DNA from: Rhodothermaceae bacterium
GTDB lineage: Bacteria > Bacteroidota > Rhodothermia > Rhodothermales > Rubricoccaceae
Direction: 5' to 3'
NCBI GenBank assembly: GCA_013003465.1
Contig: JABDIZ010000055.1
Span: 1-10,623, forward strand
Length of the DNA: 10,623 nucleotides
Below the pieces are notes generated by a model. It was given only the letters and a program-made list of their open reading frames with translations. It was not told where the DNA came from and did no database searches. Position numbers and translations under genes: made by a program. Of the stretch, positions 6,527-10,623 are shown piece by piece (the first letter of the stretch is position 1; every line of letters begins with the position of its first letter).

Positions 6527-7285
6527 CTACCGCCGCAGCTCCTCGCGGATCAGGGCAAGTAGTTCTTCGATGCGGGTCTGAGTGCGGGCGGCTAACTCTG
6601 CACCGGAAAGGGTAAGCATGGTGCGGCCCGTGACGCCGCTTTCGAACTGGCGGTCGGCCAGCAAGCCCGCCCAGTCGCTCTCAAATTGACTTTCCGTTGG
6701 GACAAGCTCAGTAAACGCTGCACGTACTTCGGGCCAAGCCGCCATACCGTTGATCCGATCAAAGTCGAGTTGAGCGATGAAGTGAAGCATCCTCTGGTGA
6801 AAGAGATTCTCCGTACCAGCTTGGAGCATCAATTCCTGCTGCCGCTCGATATAGGCCGGCCAGAGGGCGAGTTCCTGTCTCAACGCGCGGCTACGGACGC
6901 GAGCCGCCGCCCCAGTTGAGACCATGGCAGCAGAAGCTCCCGTGCTGGGTGGGTCCAGATCAGGGCGTCGCCACATCTCTCCGATCAGGTAACTCACCTG
7001 CTCTCCGTCCGCGACGGACACCTCCGGTCCGGTGAGGTGCAGCAAGTCCGCACCCCCCTGTGCGGCGACACGATACACGTCCTCCGCCGACTCGAAGTAC
7101 GCGAGATTCTCGACTAACTCGGCCTCAATCGCCCGGAGCGCTTGGTGCGTTTCCCCGGCCGTCGTCTGCCGGTCCCACCAGGCGTCGATTGCGAAGGCAA
7201 GCAGGATTGAGGCCACAATGACGACGCCTTCAATCAGGACGCGCTTCCACGGGATATTCGATGGGGTTGGGGGAGGCTGTTCCAT
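6527..7285 (-). CDS. DUF6090-like single-pass membrane protein (paralogue A)
   Basis: This 252-residue protein has a short proline-rich cytoplasmic start, one hydrophobic helix (residues 16-34, VLIEGVVIVASILLAFAIDA) and then about 215 mostly helical soluble residues ending in LIREELRR. Signal-anchor topology with the C-terminal part outside the inner membrane is likely but not certain. The helix followed by AIDAWWDRQ, and a downstream AAMVSTG segment, match the layout of the other three paralogues, although its N-terminus lacks their REQNWFAV block, so it is the most divergent. It is the last gene of the C-B-A unit, 27 nt after B, and ends 10 nt from the convergent phosphorylase stop. Function is unknown; the family name rests on remembered sequence pattern. 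Confidence 0.8.
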   Translation of the reverse strand: MEQPPPTPSNIPWKRVLIEGVVIVASILLAFAIDAWWDRQTTAGETHQALRAIEAELVENLAYFESAEDVYRVAAQGGADLLHLTGPEVSVADGEQVSYLIGEMWRRPDLDPPSTGASAAMVSTGAAARVRSRALRQELALWPAYIERQQELMLQAGTENLFHQRMLHFIAQLDFDRINGMAAWPEVRAAFTELVPTESQFESDWAGLLADRQFESGVTGRTMLTLSGAELAARTQTRIEELLALIREELRR

Positions 7286-7312
7286 GCGGGTAACGGATTG
7301 GGTTCGTGCGGG

Positions 7313-8134
7313 TCAGCCCTCGCCTACTTCGGCGCGAAGGCGCGCGGTGATCGCGCGAGCCTGATCGATCAGCGCTCGGTATTGCCACGTGGCGCCCCAG
7401 TTCGTCGTGAGGACCTCCCCAAAGGTCTCCTGCAACGCCGGGCGGGCGCGGATGGCTTGCAGGAGGCTCGACCGCGAGGGAATCAGCGAGTCAGGCGCGG
7501 GCGGCCCCGCGACGTACTGTTCGGCAATCGCCTGCTGGAGCCGGGGCGGTAGCGTGGCGACGGCCTGCCGCCTGAACGGATCGACGAATCCAATCCAGTC
7601 CTGGGTGTACGATTGGTGCTGATCGACCGTGCGGTAGAACGCCGAGATGGCCCACCGGAGGTCCTGGTTTCGGAGCAGTTCCAACCGTCCCGTGGAGACG
7701 AGGTCGGACCAGGTATCGCGGGGGATCGGCTGCTCGGCTATCGCGTGCGAGATTCCGAGCGCAAGCGCCAACGCGCGTGCGTCGACCGTATCGGCCAGCG
7801 TGCCGTCGAACGCGGCCATCAGGATCGCCGATTGCTCAAGCCGCCGCTGGGCGTAGTCCAGCGACCACGCGAGATTCGCCTCGGTCTGCTCGAAGTCCAC
7901 GAGCAGTTGGGTGAGGTACTCCTGCTCACGGGCGCGGTCGGCACGGTCCTGTCCCCAGACGGTGATCTGAAAGCCCACCACAACGCCCACGATGACGATA
8001 ACCATCTCCAAGACGACGGCGAACCAGTTCTGCTCGCGCACGGCCTGCGTCAGCCGCCCGAGGATGGTCCACGGCCGCCTCGGTGGGTCAGTGGAGGGAG
8101 TCGGTGGAGGCACCGAGGCGGGGGCGTCGCTCAT
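7313..8134 (-). CDS. DUF6090-like single-pass membrane protein (paralogue B)
   Basis: This 273-residue protein has a Pro/Ser-rich start (1-20), a conserved juxtamembrane block RPWTILGRL plus AVREQNWFAV (20-40), a membrane helix (about 38-57) and a charged WGQDRADRAREQEYLTQL segment. A mainly helical region follows. The signature DLVSTGRLELLRNQDLRWAI (144-163) resembles the 'SG.l.Li.ndsLR' core I associate with DUF6090. Its ATG overlaps the stop of paralogue C in an ATGA junction, so translation is probably coupled. The role is unknown; a membrane-bound oligomer with its neighbours is an inference from the coupling and the shared anchor. No enzyme motif is visible. Confidence 0.85.
   Translation of the reverse strand: MSDAPASVPPPTPSTDPPRRPWTILGRLTQAVREQNWFAVVLEMVIVIVGVVVGFQITVWGQDRADRAREQEYLTQLLVDFEQTEANLAWSLDYAQRRLEQSAILMAAFDGTLADTVDARALALALGISHAIAEQPIPRDTWSDLVSTGRLELLRNQDLRWAISAFYRTVDQHQSYTQDWIGFVDPFRRQAVATLPPRLQQAIAEQYVAGPPAPDSLIPSRSSLLQAIRARPALQETFGEVLTTNWGATWQYRALIDQARAITARLRAEVGEG
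8006..8074 (-). repeat. Membrane-anchor DNA repeat, copy B
   Basis: This 69-bp stretch encodes the end of the proline-rich tail junction and the REQNWFAV anchor of paralogue B. By hand count it is identical to copy D at 62 of 69 positions, including an unbroken 33-nt match (8006-8038 with 10505-10537), with no gaps. Confidence 0.8.
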
Positions 8135-8985
8135 CGGTCCAACTCGGCCTGGATCTGCCTGTCGAGAGCGATTGCGAGGTCCCGCATCTGGCGGCGGAGA
8201 TTCATCTGGTTGTACTGGTACACGTTGATCTCCAGTAGAAAGGCGCGCGCCGCGTCATCGCGAAAGAACCGATCCACGTCGAGGGGCTGCGGCGGCCGGT
8301 CCAAGTCGATTGGGTAAAACAGGGTAGGTTTCGCTCGAGAGGACGAATCGAGCACCGCCGGGGGGATAGCGATCAGAGTCGAGGCAAAGTCGAACGTCCG
8401 GTGCAACGCCTGCGTCGACGTGAACCCCAGATCTTGAAAGCTCTCCTGGTGCCGGACGGCCCACTCGTTTCGATCGATGTAGGCCGTGATCGCGCTCCGG
8501 AGCGAGTCGTTGCGGAGAAGGTTGAGGTCGCCCGTCGAGACGAGAGCCTGGGCCGTGCCAAGGACCGGGCGGGCGACATCGAACTCGTAGGACTGCAGGA
8601 GCCACTTGCTGGCCGAATCCACCGGAGGGGCCTCGCTCGCGTAGAAGGCGCGGAGGAGCTGTTTGGTGGCTCGGTCGGGAAGGGCCTGGACCGAGTCGAC
8701 GCGTGCGACGACCTGCTGAGTGGCGAGCAGGTCGGCGGCGAGTTGGCGGAGGTAGGTCTGCTCACGCGCCGCATCGCTCCGCGCCTGCCCCCAGGCCGTC
8801 ACCTGGAACCCGATGACGACGCCGAGCACGACGATCCCGAGTTCGAGCGCGACGGCGAACCAGTTCTGCTCGCGGACGGCTTTCGACAGTCGGCCGAGGA
8901 TGGTCCACGGACGCGTCGGCGGACCAGCGGGAGGCCCCGAGGCGGGCAGGGGTTCTGATGGGGATGCCGTTGGGACGTCGCTCAT
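8131..8985 (-). CDS. DUF6090-like single-pass membrane protein (paralogue C)
   Basis: This 284-residue protein is the first gene of the C-B-A unit. It has a Pro/Ala-rich start (1-25), the shared block RPWTILGRL and AVREQNWFAV, a membrane helix (about 44-63) and WGQARSDAAREQTYLRQL. The core signature is ALVSTGDLNLLRNDSLRSAI (147-166). It is closer to paralogue D than to B in the middle region (for example GTAQALVSTG against GTAEALVATG). The stop overlaps the B start codon by 4 nt. Its start is divergent from the small-protein/nucleotidyltransferase pair; the intervening 81 nt contain no promoter I can support. Function is unknown. Confidence 0.85.
   Translation of the reverse strand: MSDVPTASPSEPLPASGPPAGPPTRPWTILGRLSKAVREQNWFAVALELGIVVLGVVIGFQVTAWGQARSDAAREQTYLRQLAADLLATQQVVARVDSVQALPDRATKQLLRAFYASEAPPVDSASKWLLQSYEFDVARPVLGTAQALVSTGDLNLLRNDSLRSAITAYIDRNEWAVRHQESFQDLGFTSTQALHRTFDFASTLIAIPPAVLDSSSRAKPTLFYPIDLDRPPQPLDVDRFFRDDAARAFLLEINVYQYNQMNLRRQMRDLAIALDRQIQAELDR
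8842..8910 (-). repeat. Membrane-anchor DNA repeat, copy C
   Basis: The equivalent 69 bp in paralogue C aligns without gaps. It shares an unbroken 24-nt core with both other copies (8851-8874) and by hand count matches copy D at 58 of 69 positions. Confidence 0.75.
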
Positions 8986-9066
8986 CGGGTGTAGGCCTCG
9001 CAGTGCGAAGGAACCGGGCGTAACGGAAGCGGTTTGCGGAACATACGTACCGCATTCGATCCGGCT

Positions 9067-9270
9067 GTGCCCCCCTCCCAGGCCTCTGACTCATCGCGTT
9101 CGATCGCGCGCATCGTCCACAAAGCGAAGAGCTTCGATGATGCGGCCCGGTGGGACCGCGATCAACATCGCAGTCTATCGCCTCAGGAGCGGCAGCGTGC
9201 CGCGCGGGTGCTGAAGGGGCGTGCGTTCCCTTCCAATGCCCCGGACGTCCGCGCATGTCGAGGGACGTAG
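9067..9270 (+). CDS. Small charged protein coupled to a nucleotidyltransferase (antitoxin-like)
   Basis: This frame encodes about 67 residues from GTG 9067; TTG 9034 would add eleven, and no ATG start exists, so the start is uncertain. The core KSFDDAARWDRDQHRSLSPQ, then ERQRAARVLKGRAF and APDVRACR, has the pattern 'F.eA..wDr....ls..eR......L....y....PDVR'. I recall this from small proteins encoded directly before nucleotidyltransferase-fold genes in many bacteria. The last 16 nt overlap the start of the nucleotidyltransferase gene, so translation is likely coupled. It would be a helical, charged, cytoplasmic partner. Whether it acts as an antitoxin or regulatory subunit is an inference; no DNA-binding motif is obvious. 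Confidence 0.7.
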   Translation: MPPSQASDSSRSIARIVHKAKSFDDAARWDRDQHRSLSPQERQRAARVLKGRAFPSNAPDVRACRGT

Positions 9271-9749
9271 CGGCCGCTCACTTTTCGCCGGACACCCAGG
9301 ACTTCATTCGTCTCCTGGACCGGTATCAGGTCCACTACCTCATTGTCGGAGGTGAGGCGGTCATCTACTACGGATACGCCCGGCTCACCGGCGACGTGGA
9401 CTTCTTCTACGACCGAAGCGCCGCCAATGCCGCGCGGCTCTTCGAGGCGCTGCTCGAATTCTGGGGCGGTGACATCCCCGGCGTGGCAGAGGCTGAGGAA
9501 CTGACGCAGCCCGATCTCGTGCTCCAGTTCGGTCGCCCCCCCAACCGCATTGATCTGCTTAGCCGGATTACCGGTGTGGCCTTCGCCGAGGCCTGGGCAG
9601 CGCGGCGTGAACTCTCGCTCGTCTCGGAAGACGGAGTCTCGGCCCCACTGTACTACATCGGGCTGGAGCACCTGATTGCCAACAAGCAGGCGAGCGGGCG
9701 CCCCAAAGACCTCGAAGACCTGGGCTACCTGCGCGGTATTGCCCGGTAG
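9255..9749 (+). CDS. Stand-alone nucleotidyltransferase-fold protein (DUF6036/AbiEii-like)
   Basis: This 164-residue protein has the polymerase-beta-type nucleotidyltransferase signature: YLIVGGEAVIYYGY (28-41, Gly32-Gly33), the metal-binding pair TGDVDFFYD (Asp47, Asp49) and a third acidic residue in RIDLL (Asp100). The later IGLEHLIANKQASGRPKDLE segment (135-154) is typical of stand-alone members (DUF6036, AbiEii/AbiGii-toxin-like and MNT-related), several of which transfer nucleotides to tRNA or to a partner protein. All catalytic positions look intact. ATG at 9255 was chosen because it precedes a family-like start and overlaps the upstream small gene by 16 nt. The pair is inserted between two minus-strand paralogues. 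No HEPN partner is visible. The target is unknown. Confidence 0.88.
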   Translation: MSRDVAAAHFSPDTQDFIRLLDRYQVHYLIVGGEAVIYYGYARLTGDVDFFYDRSAANAARLFEALLEFWGGDIPGVAEAEELTQPDLVLQFGRPPNRIDLLSRITGVAFAEAWAARRELSLVSEDGVSAPLYYIGLEHLIANKQASGRPKDLEDLGYLRGIAR

Positions 9750-9793
9750 GAGCCTGTGTGGGCGGGTTGTAGGGCGTGGAACGGGAGCGGATG

Positions 9794-10623
9794 TCATCGC
9801 TCGATCTCGGCTTCCACCTGCTCGCGCAGCGCCACCGTCGCGTCGAGCAGGACTCCTCGGGATAGTCGGATGTTCAATCGGGCTTCGACGCCAGTAGAGG
9901 CCGCCACTTCCATCGTGGGGTCCGAAAGGAACGCCTCCACATCGAAGAGTCCGGTCGTGTTACGCCGAGGCCCCGGAGGGAATGGGTACAGAGCGTCTCC
10001 GGGCGAGAGGAGGCCGATGCGGGTCAGGAACAGGTCCCACCCCTCCGATTGGCCACCCCCCGACCGGAGGGTCTGGAAGGCGCGTTTCAGGTCTACCCCT
10101 TCCTCGGCTTGCAGCCTGTTCACATAGCTGACGATTTGGAGGTAGGACGTGATGGCGGAGCGAAGAGAGTCTTCCCGAAGGAGCGAGAGGTCGCCCGTGG
10201 CCACGAGCGCCTCCGCCGTCCCCGTAACGGGATCGGCGTTCCAGGTCCCTGCGGACTCGACGATCCGCTCCAAAAGCGTATCGGGGTGGGGGCGGGTCGG
10301 TTCGTAGAACGAGCGCAGAACGGCACCCGCTCCGGTCTCCCTAGGCAAGAGCCACGCGCTGGCCTCAGCGATCTCCTGCTCGGTCTCCCGGAGGTCGACG
10401 ACGAGTTGATGGAGGTACACCTGCTCCTGCTCCCGGTTGGCGCGGTTCTGTCCCCACGCCGTGATCTGAAAACCAATGACCACACCGAGCACGACGATGA
10501 CCACCTCCAAGACGACGGCGAACCAGTTCTGCTCGCGGACCGCCGCCGACAGTCGCCCCAGGATGGTCCACGGGCGCTTCGCCGCTGGCGCCAGAGGCGC
10601 GGTCTCGCCAGAGGCCTCTGGCG
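9794..10623 (-). CDS. DUF6090-like single-pass membrane protein (paralogue D), start outside the window
   Basis: The frame is open to the window edge; 275 residues are visible and probably only a few N-terminal ones are missing, judging from B and C. Visible order is a Pro/Ala-rich segment (PEASGETAPLAPAAK), RPWTILGRL, AVREQNWFAV, a membrane helix (VVLEVVIVVLGVVIGFQITA), WGQNRANREQEQVYLHQL, and the core EALVATGDLSLLREDSLRSA. The C-terminus ends ALREQVEAEIER. It converges with the nucleotidyltransferase gene, leaving 44 nt without a clear terminator. It is closest to paralogue C in the core and to B in the anchor DNA, a mosaic pattern. Function is unknown. Confidence 0.85.
   Translation of the reverse strand, partial: PEASGETAPLAPAAKRPWTILGRLSAAVREQNWFAVVLEVVIVVLGVVIGFQITAWGQNRANREQEQVYLHQLVVDLRETEQEIAEASAWLLPRETGAGAVLRSFYEPTRPHPDTLLERIVESAGTWNADPVTGTAEALVATGDLSLLREDSLRSAITSYLQIVSYVNRLQAEEGVDLKRAFQTLRSGGGQSEGWDLFLTRIGLLSPGDALYPFPPGPRRNTTGLFDVEAFLSDPTMEVAASTGVEARLNIRLSRGVLLDATVALREQVEAEIER
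10505..10573 (-). repeat. Membrane-anchor DNA repeat, copy D
   Basis: The copy in paralogue D lies 2499 bp from copy B in the same orientation. The direct arrangement could allow unequal recombination that fuses or deletes paralogues and the module between them. Confidence 0.8.

Noticed and set aside
6514..6533. Hairpin at the convergent ends of the phosphorylase gene and paralogue A
   Set aside because: Stem is bulged and lacks a T-run on either strand; too weak for a terminator call.
8986..9060. Sigma70 promoters for paralogue C or for the two-gene module
   Set aside because: Only isolated weak -10-like hexamers (such as TATGTT on the minus strand) without a matching -35 box.
9034..9066. 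TTG at 9034 as start of the small antitoxin-like protein
   Set aside because: The added eleven residues do not resemble the family; GTG 9067 is preferred, but neither start is certain.

Overview
This is a high-GC bacterial window with strong G/C preference at third codon positions and little sign of Shine-Dalgarno sequences ahead of its starts. A DivIVA protein with a long Pro/Ala linker, together with a cluster of small membrane-anchored proteins resembling DUF6090, suggests a member of the Rhodothermia (Bacteroidota/Rhodothermota side, Salinibacter/Rubrivirga-like). That placement is inference from family composition only. I see no rRNA, tRNA, CRISPR, transposase or phage gene.

Left part (1-3177, minus strand). 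A glycoside hydrolase family 31 alpha-glucosidase (54-2285) is preceded by a good sigma70-type promoter. A near-perfect LacI-family operator palindrome lies just downstream of its -10 box, so the gene looks repressor-controlled and sugar-responsive. Its reading frame stops at TAG where the family normally carries a conserved aromatic residue, and coding-like sequence continues in frame to the window edge. Upstream lie a DinB-like four-helix protein (2415-2939) and a small hypothetical gene (2977-3177), which probably form one unit.

Centre (3335-6516, plus strand). The order is a YggS/YlmE-type PLP-binding protein, a small one-helix coiled-coil membrane protein, DivIVA, and a trimeric-type purine nucleoside phosphorylase. 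The YggS-DivIVA association recalls the ylmE...divIVA segment of the division cluster in Firmicutes and Actinobacteria. The small membrane protein between them, 11 nt ahead of divIVA, is an unnamed candidate envelope or division factor. The nucleoside phosphorylase has Asp where the human enzyme has Asn243, a position that controls base specificity.

Right part (6527-10623). Four related, unequal paralogues on the minus strand are one-helix membrane proteins of a DUF6090-like family (order of transcription: D, then C, B, A). C and B overlap by ATGA and A follows 27 nt later, so C-B-A is a compact operon. Three copies share a conserved N-terminal membrane-anchor block at both protein and DNA level. 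Between C and D, on the opposite strand, sits a two-gene module: a small charged protein (9067-9270) whose end overlaps by 16 nt the start of a nucleotidyltransferase-fold protein (9255-9749). The pair looks like an uncharacterised toxin-antitoxin-like unit. The paralogue array and this embedded module are the most novel-looking part of the window.
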